From positions 124,001-188,000 of the forward strand of contig CAYJCR010000001.1 of the NCBI GenBank assembly GCA_964368755.1: 64,000 nucleotides of DNA, read 5' to 3'. The notes beneath the pieces were generated by a model. It saw only the letters and a program-made list of their open reading frames with translations, was not told where the DNA came from and did not search any database. Position numbers and translations under genes: made by a program. Below, piece by piece: positions 51,648-58,887 of the stretch; the first letter of the stretch is position 1; the number at the start of each line of letters is the position of its first letter. This DNA comes from CALVZT01 sp964368755 (GTDB taxonomy: Bacteria; Bacillota; Clostridia; Christensenellales; UBA1242).

Positions 51648-51902
51648 ATGTATATAATAGCAACATTTAGGTCAAGAAATCAAACTATGGTTTTTTTTCA
51701 GATAATAAGTTCATATGGGGTTAGGGCTCAGATTGTATCAACGCCACGCCAAGCACAAGTATCATGTGGAGTGTCTGTCAAGATACCAATGGAGACTCAA
51801 GACACAGCAAGAAGCATATTGGCACGAAGGCGATTTGACACTTTTGTGGGGTTGTTCTTGGTCACAGAAGGTATAAATACAATAGTGAAACCGTTATTTT
51901 AA
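51648..51902 (+). CDS. DUF3343 protein, putative sulfur/selenium carrier
   Basis: 84 aa. The family is a small ferredoxin-like-fold protein with a conserved Cys in VSCGVSV; here Cys at about 44. DUF3343 genes are commonly next to YedF-like and cysteine desulfurase genes in Clostridia and are proposed to carry sulfur or selenium; the divergent desulfurase agrees with that. AAGGA lies seven bases before the ATG. It precedes nth and obgE in the same direction, but the 68-bp gap and a TTTTTTTG stretch suggest separate transcription. No known partner is fused. Confidence 0.75.
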   Translation: MYIIATFRSRNQTMVFFQIISSYGVRAQIVSTPRQAQVSCGVSVKIPMETQDTARSILARRRFDTFVGLFLVTEGINTIVKPLF

Positions 51903-51970
51903 CATTTTTGATTGATGAGAGTATTTTTTTGTGATATAATACTCGCAATAAGTAGTTAGAGGAAGAGTTT

Positions 51971-52606
51971 GTGAGTACAAAAAGTGAAGTGTTTGACAAA
52001 ATATATAGTTATCTAACAAGCCTATTCCCAGATGCTAGTTGTGAGTTGTATTTTAAGAACAACTACGAATTGCTTATATCTGTGATACTATCTGCTCAAT
52101 GTACGGACAAGCGTGTTAATATTGTTACAAAAGATTTGTTTGTCAAGTATCCTAGTCCACAAGATATGGCACTTGCAGACCTTGTAGAAGTGGAGAATAT
52201 GATACATTCTTGTGGCTTCTATCATAACAAAGCAAAGAATATTATTAGTGCTTGTCAAGATATTGTATCGAAGTTTGGTGGACAAGTCCCAAGTGAGTAT
52301 GAAGAACTTGTATCCTTGGCAGGAGTTGGCAGGAAGACTGCTAACGTAGTGAGGTCCATTGCTTTTGGTCAAGATGCGATAGCAGTAGATACACACGTAT
52401 TCAGAGTAGGCAACAGACTAGGGATAGCTACTAGCAAGACCCCATTAGAGTGTGAGAAGAAACTTCAGAAGTTTGTACCCAAAGATAAGTGGGGAGAGTT
52501 CCACTACTTGTTGGTTCTATTTGGAAGATATAAATGTCGAGCAATAAGTCCATTATGCAAAGAGTGTCAATTGTGTGAGCTTTGCAAGTATATAAATAGG
52601 AGATAG
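51971..52606 (+). CDS. nth: Endonuclease III, DNA glycosylase/AP lyase
   Basis: 211 aa, normal length. Removes oxidised pyrimidines and nicks the abasic site. The HhH-GPD core is visible: LSAQCTDKRVNIVT, the helix-hairpin-helix LAGVGRKTANVVRS with catalytic Lys, and catalytic Asp in AVDTHVFRVGNRLG. The C-terminal [4Fe-4S] cluster ligands are spaced C-x6-C-x2-C-x5-C (CRAISPLCKECQLCELC). The GTG start at 51971 has GAGGAAG upstream; no ATG is as well placed. Four base pairs separate it from obgE, so the two are co-transcribed. Confidence 0.95.
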   Translation: MSTKSEVFDKIYSYLTSLFPDASCELYFKNNYELLISVILSAQCTDKRVNIVTKDLFVKYPSPQDMALADLVEVENMIHSCGFYHNKAKNIISACQDIVSKFGGQVPSEYEELVSLAGVGRKTANVVRSIAFGQDAIAVDTHVFRVGNRLGIATSKTPLECEKKLQKFVPKDKWGEFHYLLVLFGRYKCRAISPLCKECQLCELCKYINRR

Positions 52607-52610
52607 CAAT

Positions 52611-53879
52611 ATGTTTATTGATAAGGTTAAGATTTTTATAAAAGCCGGCAATGGTGGAGATGGTGGTTTGTCATTTTTGCACGCATCTGGTATGCCCAAT
52701 GGTGGACCAGATGGTGGTAACGGTGGTAATGGTGGAGATATAATATTCGTTATATCCAACGAGCTCAATAACCTTGCTGTATTCCACTATAACAAGCATT
52801 TTAGAGCAGGTAACGGAGAGAATGGGACCAAGCGTAATAAGAACGGCAAAGATGGCAAAGATATTATTGTTTATGTGCCAAAGGGTACTATCATTCGTGA
52901 TGCTGAGACCAACAAAGTGATTGCAGATATGTTCTATGAGAACAAGCACTATACAGTCCTTCAAGGTGGTAAGGGTGGCAAAGGTAATGCCTTCTATGCT
53001 ACTTCAACTCGCCAAGCACCAAGATTCAGTCAAGCAGGTGAGCAGACCAAAGAGTATTCAATTATACTTGAACTCAAGACAATGGCAGATGTTGGACTTA
53101 TCGGTTATCCAAATGTAGGCAAGAGTACCTTGCTATCAAGCATTACTGATGCTAAACCGAAGATTGCCAACTATCACTTCACAACATTGTCTCCTAACCT
53201 CGGAGTAGTCAAGTACTATGACCATAGTTTTGTTGTAGCAGATATACCAGGACTTATCAAAGGCGCTAGCCAAGGCGTAGGACTAGGGCATGACTTTTTG
53301 AGACATGTAGAGAGGACTCGTATGCTTGTCCATGTCATCGATATATCATCAGAAGATGGAAGAGATCCATACAATGATTTTTGTGTTATCAATGATGAGC
53401 TCAAGGCGTTCAGTCCAGTTCTTGCAGAACTTCCTCAGATAGTAGCACTCAACAAATGTGATTTGCTCTACGGAGAAGATATCAACAAGATTAAGTCCTT
53501 TATTGATAAAGTAGGTCCAAAGTACAAGGTCGTAACAATATCGGCATTGTCTAGACAGAATATTCAGAACTTAGTCAAAGAGATATATGATATGTTAGTT
53601 ACATTGCCAACACCAGAGCCATTGCCAGTAGAGTATGACAACTTCGATTCCAAAGACGTTAAGTCAGTAGAGATTGTCAGAGAGGGCGACGCATTCCTAC
53701 TAAGTGGTGGATATATAGACAATGTCATCAGAGGTGTTGTGCTATCTGATTATCAGTCAGCAGCATATTTCCAGAAGAGACTCAAAGACGATGGTATCAT
53801 AGCCATGCTCAAAGCCAAGGGTGCAAAGAATGGCGATACTGTTAAGATCAAAGATATAGAATTTGAATACGTAGATTAG
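52611..53879 (+). CDS. obgE: Obg GTPase
   Basis: 422 aa. Essential GTPase acting in 50S assembly and stringent response. The N-terminal Obg fold (~1-155) is Gly-rich (GNGGDGGLSFLHASGMPNGG); the G domain has G1 GYPNVGKSTL, G3 DIPGLI and G4 NKCD; the C-terminal Obg-C (TGS-like) domain follows. Length is typical. GGAG is well placed. It is followed after 8 bp by yhbY, another 50S-assembly protein, a pairing seen in many Firmicutes. Confidence 0.97.
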   Translation: MFIDKVKIFIKAGNGGDGGLSFLHASGMPNGGPDGGNGGNGGDIIFVISNELNNLAVFHYNKHFRAGNGENGTKRNKNGKDGKDIIVYVPKGTIIRDAETNKVIADMFYENKHYTVLQGGKGGKGNAFYATSTRQAPRFSQAGEQTKEYSIILELKTMADVGLIGYPNVGKSTLLSSITDAKPKIANYHFTTLSPNLGVVKYYDHSFVVADIPGLIKGASQGVGLGHDFLRHVERTRMLVHVIDISSEDGRDPYNDFCVINDELKAFSPVLAELPQIVALNKCDLLYGEDINKIKSFIDKVGPKYKVVTISALSRQNIQNLVKEIYDMLVTLPTPEPLPVEYDNFDSKDVKSVEIVREGDAFLLSGGYIDNVIRGVVLSDYQSAAYFQKRLKDDGIIAMLKAKGAKNGDTVKIKDIEFEYVD

Positions 53880-53887
53880 GAGAGATT

Positions 53888-54172
53888 ATGATTACAACAA
53901 AGCAACGTGCATTCTTAAAAGGTAAGTCAAGCAAAGACCCATGTGTTGCACAAGTAGGCAAAGATGGATTGACTAAGCCTGTACTTGACGGTATCGAAGG
54001 TGTCATCAATGCAAGAGAACTTGTCAAGATCAATGTCTTGAAGAATTGTGATTTGTCTTCAAGCGAAGTCGCAGAGACACTATCCAATAGACTTACTGCC
54101 GACATAGTATCTGTTACAGGCAACAAGATTGTTATGTATCGCAAGTCAGCAAAGAACAAGTACGAGTTATAA
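53888..54172 (+). CDS. yhbY: CRS1-YhbY RNA-binding protein
   Basis: 94 aa, whole-length CRM domain. Binds pre-50S RNA and assists ribosome assembly. The family start TTKQRAFLKGKSSKDPCVAQVGKDGLT and the conserved helix LVKINVLKNC are clear, with a GNKIVMYRKS strand at the end. Tightly coupled to obgE, with GGAGA before the ATG. In Bacillus the same protein (yqeI) neighbours nadD, yqeK and rsfS; here only rsfS remains nearby, on the opposite strand. Confidence 0.93.
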   Translation: MITTKQRAFLKGKSSKDPCVAQVGKDGLTKPVLDGIEGVINARELVKINVLKNCDLSSSEVAETLSNRLTADIVSVTGNKIVMYRKSAKNKYEL

Positions 54173-54201
54173 TATTTCGTACCTTTATTGAGAGAACAAA
54201 A

Positions 54202-54236
54202 AAACAGTCTAATCATAACGATTAGACTGTTTTATT
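54202..54236 (+). terminator. Bidirectional terminator between yhbY and rsfS
   Basis: AAACAGTCTAATC/GATTAGACTGTTT perfect 13-bp stem, loop ATAAC, T tract; A run upstream serves rsfS. Confidence 0.92.
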
Positions 54237-54244
54237 ATACCAAT

Positions 54245-54799
54245 TTATTTATTAACCGTGCCGTTCTCAGTATCTTCTGCAACTCTTACATCTGTTGGTA
54301 AGTTGTCGCTACTAGTTGGAGCTTTCTTAGATGGTTTCTGCTTAGCTTTTGCTTTTGACTCAGCAGATTGAGAAGTCTTCTTGACTAACTTCGTGTCTTT
54401 TTTCTCCTGAATACGTTTGACTTTGGCTTCTTTCTTCTCTTGCTCTTTTATCTCTTTGATAATGGTCTCAAATTTCTTTGATTTGCCATCAGAGTACAAT
54501 TTCTCAAGATTGTAATACTCTCTGAGTTCTTTAGTAAAGATATGGACTATAACAAATCCATAATCAAGTATTATCCAACTAGACTCTCCGAAGCCCTCCT
54601 TCGAAAGTGCTTCTAGTGGGGAAGCTTCTGATACATAGTTTGCTAGAGCTTTGGCATGGACAAAACTTGTAGCCGTAGCAAGTATAACATTCTCTGTGAA
54701 TGATAGTATCTTCGAGACATTGATAAGTAGGATATTCTCAGCCTTCTTCTCATCAAGGACTTTGCAGATATTGACTATCTCTTGGTATTCTTGTTCCAT
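54245..54799 (-). CDS. rsfS: Ribosomal silencing factor RsfS with lysine-rich tail
   Basis: 184 aa. The N-terminal ~115 residues are RsfS (DUF143): LDEKKAENILLINVSK, VHAKALANYV, SSWIILDYGFVIVHIFTKELREYYNLEKLY. RsfS binds uL14 on the 50S subunit and blocks subunit joining in starvation. Normal length is ~110-120; here ~70 extra Lys/Glu/Ala/Ser-rich residues follow (KKEAKVKRIQEKKDTKLVKK and beyond), predicted disordered or coiled, comparable in style to the tail on the ABC ATPase at 16.7 kb. Convergent with obgE-yhbY across a shared terminator. The ATG has a GGAG-like site upstream. Confidence 0.9.
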   Translation of the reverse strand: MEQEYQEIVNICKVLDEKKAENILLINVSKILSFTENVILATATSFVHAKALANYVSEASPLEALSKEGFGESSWIILDYGFVIVHIFTKELREYYNLEKLYSDGKSKKFETIIKEIKEQEKKEAKVKRIQEKKDTKLVKKTSQSAESKAKAKQKPSKKAPTSSDNLPTDVRVAEDTENGTVNK

Positions 54800-54910
54800 A
54801 TAAACTCCTTTGACTATAATAAGTATATATCAAAGTTGTGTACTTTGCAAATATTTTTATTACTTTATTAAAAATGTCTACTTTGTCCAAAAATCGTCAA
54901 TAATGAAGGT

Positions 54911-55696
54911 ATGCACAAGACTAGACTCGCAAGCATATCTGACGAAATAGGCAAGATTGTGATAATCTTTGCCGTGGTTTTTGTCATTCTGAGATACTTT
55001 ATAGAGAACTTCTATATTTGTTTGGCTGTGTCACTTATTATAGCTTATATTATCAACTCATTGATTAACGCAATATTGTTCGGCAAAAAAATAAAGTTGT
55101 CTCAAAAAAATGTGTTAAATGCCGATATAGATAGCTATATTATTTCGTTCCTATTGATGAGCGATGAAGAGTGCTTGAACTTCTTTGCCAAAGTATTTGC
55201 CATAGACAATCCTATAATTAAGGACAATATGCTTATCAAAGGCAATACCTGTATTGTACCAATGTTTGCAGGCCCCGATGTGAGTTGGGAAGCGCTTGCA
55301 AGAAATCTACAAAATGCCAAAAGAAATAACTGCAATAAATTAGTCGTACTGTGCAATGAATACAAGCAAGATTTTCCTACCACAGAAGAGGTTGAACTCA
55401 AAGTGTTAACCAAACTTGAAGTATATTCTTTGCTCAATAACTATGGTGTGTTCCCAAGTATTCCAATATCAATAAGTAAGAAAAAAAACTATACAGCGTT
55501 GATCAATGCTATTTTTGACAAACGAAAAGCCAAAAATTACGCCTTCTGTGGAGTAACAATGCTGATATGTAGTTATTTTGTGAGCATTAAGATTTATTAC
55601 ATTATTTTTGGAAGTCTGCTTATGTTATTTGCGTTATTTTGCAAGCTTAACAAACGATTTTCTCAACCCAACCAAGTTCAAAATATTTGGGAATAG
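54911..55696 (+). CDS. Membrane protein with two helical hairpins flanking a soluble domain
   Basis: 261 aa, not recognised. Two hydrophobic segments near the N-terminus (~15-33 and ~38-57), a soluble middle of ~150 residues with a Rossmann-like strand (NKLVVLCNEYKQD), and two more segments near the C-terminus (~205-240), ending in a short charged tail. The soluble middle would face the cytoplasm. There is no convincing ribosome binding site; GAAGG lies only one base before the ATG. It precedes the PAP2 phosphatase gene in the same direction but that gene has its own promoter. Confidence 0.7.
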   Translation: MHKTRLASISDEIGKIVIIFAVVFVILRYFIENFYICLAVSLIIAYIINSLINAILFGKKIKLSQKNVLNADIDSYIISFLLMSDEECLNFFAKVFAIDNPIIKDNMLIKGNTCIVPMFAGPDVSWEALARNLQNAKRNNCNKLVVLCNEYKQDFPTTEEVELKVLTKLEVYSLLNNYGVFPSIPISISKKKNYTALINAIFDKRKAKNYAFCGVTMLICSYFVSIKIYYIIFGSLLMLFALFCKLNKRFSQPNQVQNIWE

Positions 55697-55709
55697 ATAA
55701 TATATTTTG

Positions 55710-55738
55710 TTGTAAAAAAAACTATTAGTTGTTATAAT
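55710..55738 (+). promoter_or_regulatory. Promoter of the PAP2 gene, leaderless arrangement
   Basis: TTGTAA (55710-55715), 17-base spacer, TATAAT (55733-55738), exactly six bases before the ATG; no Shine-Dalgarno. Confidence 0.75.
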
Positions 55739-55744
55739 TGAATT

Positions 55745-56695
55745 ATGGAAATAAATATCATTGAAGGATTGCAATCAATATGCTCAAAAGCCTTAGATAA
55801 CTTGATGTTACTCATAACACAAATGGGTGACGTTGTGTTTTTTGTTGCTATCTTCTGTGTATTGTATTGGTGTTATGATAAGAGATATGCTTTGATGTAC
55901 TCATTCTACTATCTCACTTGTTATGGGCTCAATAGCGCACTCAAAGCCATTATTGCAAGACCAAGACCTTGGCAGGCAAGTGCTAATGTCGTTAACTTCA
56001 CCAATTCTTCTGGTTCCTCTATGCCAAGTGGGCATGCTTCATCTATTGCTGTGATGGGCACATCTCTTACAATTGAAGCTTTCCATAACAAGAAGACTCC
56101 AAAGTGGCTCAAGATAACTGCTTGCGTTGTTGTCCCTATCATTTGTATACTTGTGGCATTCAGCAGGATGTATCTAGGTCAGCATTATCTAACAGATGTC
56201 ATTGCAGGACTTGCTTTGGGTGTAGGTGTTGCCTTTGGAGCACGATACTTATTTGCGTTGCTTAAAAATAAAGAAGACAACTTTGCTTTATATTTGTTAC
56301 CAATATTCTTTGCAGGATTATTTTTGTACCCTAGGGAATTGTTTACTTCCAATCTTATTCATGCCAAGATATACGAGTATATTGGATTGATTACTTCTGT
56401 TATTATTGGCTACACGATAGAGAAGAGATATATCAAGTTCGATATTAGAGCCAACGCCCTATTCAATATCTTCAAAGTTGTATTTGGGTTGGTGTCTACA
56501 TTCGCTATTTACAAATTATTTGACTTTATCCTACCTAATATTTTGATATTGAAGTTTTTGACTTGTTTTATTACAGGTATGTACTTCAGTTGTGGGATAA
56601 TGTGGTTCTTTAAGTTTTTTAGCAAAATTATGCTTATCGAGTATCGACCTAGGCAGGAGAAAGGTGATGGAAATAATATCAAAGAGCGACCATAA
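55745..56695 (+). CDS. PAP2 superfamily membrane phosphatase
   Basis: 316 aa, polytopic. All three PAP2 motifs are present: KAIIARPRP (K-x6-R-P), SMPSGHAS (PSGH) and SRMYLGQHYLTDV (S-R-x5-H-x3-D). About eight hydrophobic segments. Members dephosphorylate lipid phosphates such as phosphatidate or undecaprenyl pyrophosphate; recycling of the undecaprenyl carrier would fit the cell-wall genes around it, but the substrate cannot be read from sequence. Probably leaderless. Its end overlaps tsaE by 29 bp, so the PAP2 gene heads the tsaE-tsaB-rimI-hydrolase-murF run. Confidence 0.9.
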   Translation: MEINIIEGLQSICSKALDNLMLLITQMGDVVFFVAIFCVLYWCYDKRYALMYSFYYLTCYGLNSALKAIIARPRPWQASANVVNFTNSSGSSMPSGHASSIAVMGTSLTIEAFHNKKTPKWLKITACVVVPIICILVAFSRMYLGQHYLTDVIAGLALGVGVAFGARYLFALLKNKEDNFALYLLPIFFAGLFLYPRELFTSNLIHAKIYEYIGLITSVIIGYTIEKRYIKFDIRANALFNIFKVVFGLVSTFAIYKLFDFILPNILILKFLTCFITGMYFSCGIMWFFKFFSKIMLIEYRPRQEKGDGNNIKERP

Positions 56696-57083
56696 GACAT
56701 GGAAGATTGCAAAGAAGTTTGGCAAGAATCTTAAGGCAGGGGATATTGTTCTTTTGTCGGGGGATTTGGGTAGTGGTAAGACAGTTTTTAGTAAGGGCAT
56801 TGCAAGTGGTCTTGGGATAAAAGATCATGTAACTAGCCCAACATTCACTATATACAACTATTATCAAGGCAAGAAATATGACCTATACCACTTCGATATG
56901 TATAGAATAGAGAGTGCTGAGGAAGCATTGGCATTCGGTATTGATGAGATTATTGACAATAGAGCTATTAAGTTGTTCGAATGGCCAGAAGTGATAGGGG
57001 AGCTACTCCCACAACATCACTTTGTGATCAATATATCTAAGATTGATGATACAACTAGAAGAATACAAATAGAGAGGCTATAA
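56667..57083 (+). CDS. tsaE: tRNA t6A synthesis ATPase TsaE
   Basis: 138 aa. ATPase that drives the TsaB-TsaD complex in making threonylcarbamoyladenosine (t6A37) in tRNAs reading ANN codons. Walker A in LSGDLGSGKTVFSKG, the SPTFTIYNYY region, and the family pattern YHFDMYRIESAEE with KLFEWPE. AGGAG lies seven bases before ATG 56667, inside the PAP2 gene. The stop overlaps the tsaB start (TAATG). tsaD is not part of this run. Confidence 0.95.
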   Translation: MEIISKSDHKTWKIAKKFGKNLKAGDIVLLSGDLGSGKTVFSKGIASGLGIKDHVTSPTFTIYNYYQGKKYDLYHFDMYRIESAEEALAFGIDEIIDNRAIKLFEWPEVIGELLPQHHFVINISKIDDTTRRIQIERL

Positions 57084-57736
57084 TGAATATTTTGGCAATA
57101 GATACTACAACCAAGACAATGATTGTTGGTATCAAGAAGTTTAATGTAGTACATAAGAACAGAGATGTTGATAGTATCAAGCATCTTGAGTATCTTATGC
57201 CTGAGATAGATCGTATGCTATCCGAAGCTGAGATGACAATCGACAATATTGACATAGTTTCAGTAGTAGTTGGACCGGGGTCTTTCACAGGTATAAGGAT
57301 AGGCGTTGCTACAGCGCTTGGGTTGTCAACGAGAAAGCAGTTCAAGACTATCCCAGTCAACTCGCTTGACCTTATTGCATATATTAATAACAAAAGGTCT
57401 AATACAAGAGAGAATGTCACTTGTATCATACCAAGTTCGTTGAATAAGTATTATGTAGCAGATTATTATGCAACTGATAGAATAGGTGATATTTATGTCA
57501 AGACTATTGACGAGATCAGAAATGATGAGCAGTTGAAGAATAAGAAAGTTGTCTGCCTTGGTGACAATGCTTATGGTTACCAAGAGATAATGTATGATGC
57601 ACAAGACCTTATTGATTATACAGAAAAGATGATTGTTAACAACAATTATGCTCCTTTGACCCCATGTTATGTGTCTTTGTCTCAAGCAGAGAGAGAACTG
57701 CTTGCAAAGGAGGCTACTGTTGGATCCAAAGATTGA
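57083..57736 (+). CDS. tsaB: tRNA t6A synthesis protein TsaB
   Basis: 217 aa. Non-catalytic ASKHA-fold partner of TsaD that scaffolds t6A synthesis. N-terminal ILAIDTTTKTMIVGI, the conserved VVVGPGSFTGIRIGVATALGLS and PVNSLDLIA are all present. Length is normal. Translationally coupled to tsaE by TAATG, and its 3' end overlaps the rimI start by 17 bp. Acts with tsaE and a tsaD that must be elsewhere on the chromosome. Confidence 0.95.
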   Translation: MNILAIDTTTKTMIVGIKKFNVVHKNRDVDSIKHLEYLMPEIDRMLSEAEMTIDNIDIVSVVVGPGSFTGIRIGVATALGLSTRKQFKTIPVNSLDLIAYINNKRSNTRENVTCIIPSSLNKYYVADYYATDRIGDIYVKTIDEIRNDEQLKNKKVVCLGDNAYGYQEIMYDAQDLIDYTEKMIVNNNYAPLTPCYVSLSQAERELLAKEATVGSKD

Positions 57737-58166
57737 GATACATAGATATGACCATAGATTTTTTAATAGAATATTCGAGATACACAAGGTGTGTTTTCCT
57801 GACGATGAAGTAACATCGATGGGGCTAATGGAAGAGATACTTGCTCCGTCTAGGAGATACTTTGTTGCAACAATTGATGGCAAGGTAGTAGGGTATATCG
57901 GAGCGTGGAATACAAAATCTGATTATTCTATAATAACAGTTGCTGTTGACCCAGACAGTAGAGGTATGGGCATAGCAAAGCGAATGATAGAGGCTCTCAA
58001 AGATGATGCAAAGTCTAACGAGATATATGCGATATCTTTGGAAGTGAATGAAGATAATATTCCAGCAATGTGCTTATACAGGCAGGCAGGGTTCATAATA
58101 ACTAACACAAGAAAAAATTATTACAAAGGTGGCAAATCTGCCCACATAATGTGGCTATATATGTAG
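57720..58166 (+). CDS. rimI: Ribosomal protein S18 alanine N-acetyltransferase RimI
   Basis: 148 aa GNAT acetyltransferase. The acetyl-CoA site VDPDSRGMGIAKRMI (usual RxxGxG/A) and C-terminal MCLYRQAGFIITNTRKNYY (usual LYxxxGFxxxxxRxxYY) identify the RimI branch. RimI is regularly next to tsaB in bacteria. The TTG start at 57720 is chosen because AAGGAGG lies six bases upstream inside tsaB; the frame is open further back but codes tsaB sequence in another frame. The known substrate is the N-terminus of S18; others are possible. Confidence 0.9.
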   Translation: MDPKIEIHRYDHRFFNRIFEIHKVCFPDDEVTSMGLMEEILAPSRRYFVATIDGKVVGYIGAWNTKSDYSIITVAVDPDSRGMGIAKRMIEALKDDAKSNEIYAISLEVNEDNIPAMCLYRQAGFIITNTRKNYYKGGKSAHIMWLYM

Positions 58167-58175
58167 GAGTTGTGT

Positions 58176-58880
58176 TTGTTCGATTATGAAGGTGAATGCG
58201 TAGATTATGAAGTATTGGGTGAAGGCGAGACACTAGTCTTCTTACATGGTTGGGGCGGGGATAAATACAGCCTTAGGACAATATATGATAATCTGGCAAG
58301 TAGATATAGAATAGTGACATTGACTTTTCCAAAAGAACTTACGAGTCCTTGGACAGTATCAAAATATGCAGATATGGTGACAAAATTGGTTGGCAATCTT
58401 GAGATAAATAAGTATACTGTTATTGGACATTCATTCGGAGGTAGAGTTGCATTAGAATTGGGCAACTTGGCAGAGAAGATAGTTCTTATAGATAGTGCAG
58501 GTATAAAACCAAGACTAAGTATAAGAAGGAAGATAAATATTCTTCGGTACAAACTGAAGAAAAGCCTTGCAAGATGTGGGTTGATTAGTCCTCATAGACT
58601 TGCACATTACGGAAGCGAAGAGTATAAGACTCTCAGTCAAGTGATGAAACAGACATTTGTTAATATAGTCAATTATGACCAGAAGCATCTGCTATCATCG
58701 ATACAATCTCCGACATTGATTGTATGGGGAGACAAAGATGCCGATACCCCATTGTATATGGCAAAGATTTTGAACAAAAGATTACCTCATTCAGAATTAG
58801 TAGTACTGAATGGCAATCACTTTGTGTACCTAGACAAAGCTGATGATATAACAAGACTTATAGACGATTTTGTATATTAG
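58176..58880 (+). CDS. Alpha/beta hydrolase
   Basis: 234 aa. Catalytic triad visible: Ser in the nucleophile elbow GHSFGG (~87-92), Asp in WGDKDADTP and His in NGNHFVYLD near the end; the oxyanion strand FLHGWGGDKYSL is near residue 22. It belongs to the broad esterase/lipase/haloperoxidase class; the substrate is unknown. The TTG at 58176 with GGAG six bases upstream is preferred to a TTG two codons earlier. It sits between rimI and murF (7-bp gap), so is co-transcribed with both. A role in cell-wall or lipid metabolism is only a contextual guess. Confidence 0.87.
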   Translation: MFDYEGECVDYEVLGEGETLVFLHGWGGDKYSLRTIYDNLASRYRIVTLTFPKELTSPWTVSKYADMVTKLVGNLEINKYTVIGHSFGGRVALELGNLAEKIVLIDSAGIKPRLSIRRKINILRYKLKKSLARCGLISPHRLAHYGSEEYKTLSQVMKQTFVNIVNYDQKHLLSSIQSPTLIVWGDKDADTPLYMAKILNKRLPHSELVVLNGNHFVYLDKADDITRLIDDFVY

Positions 58881-58887
58881 GAGAATT

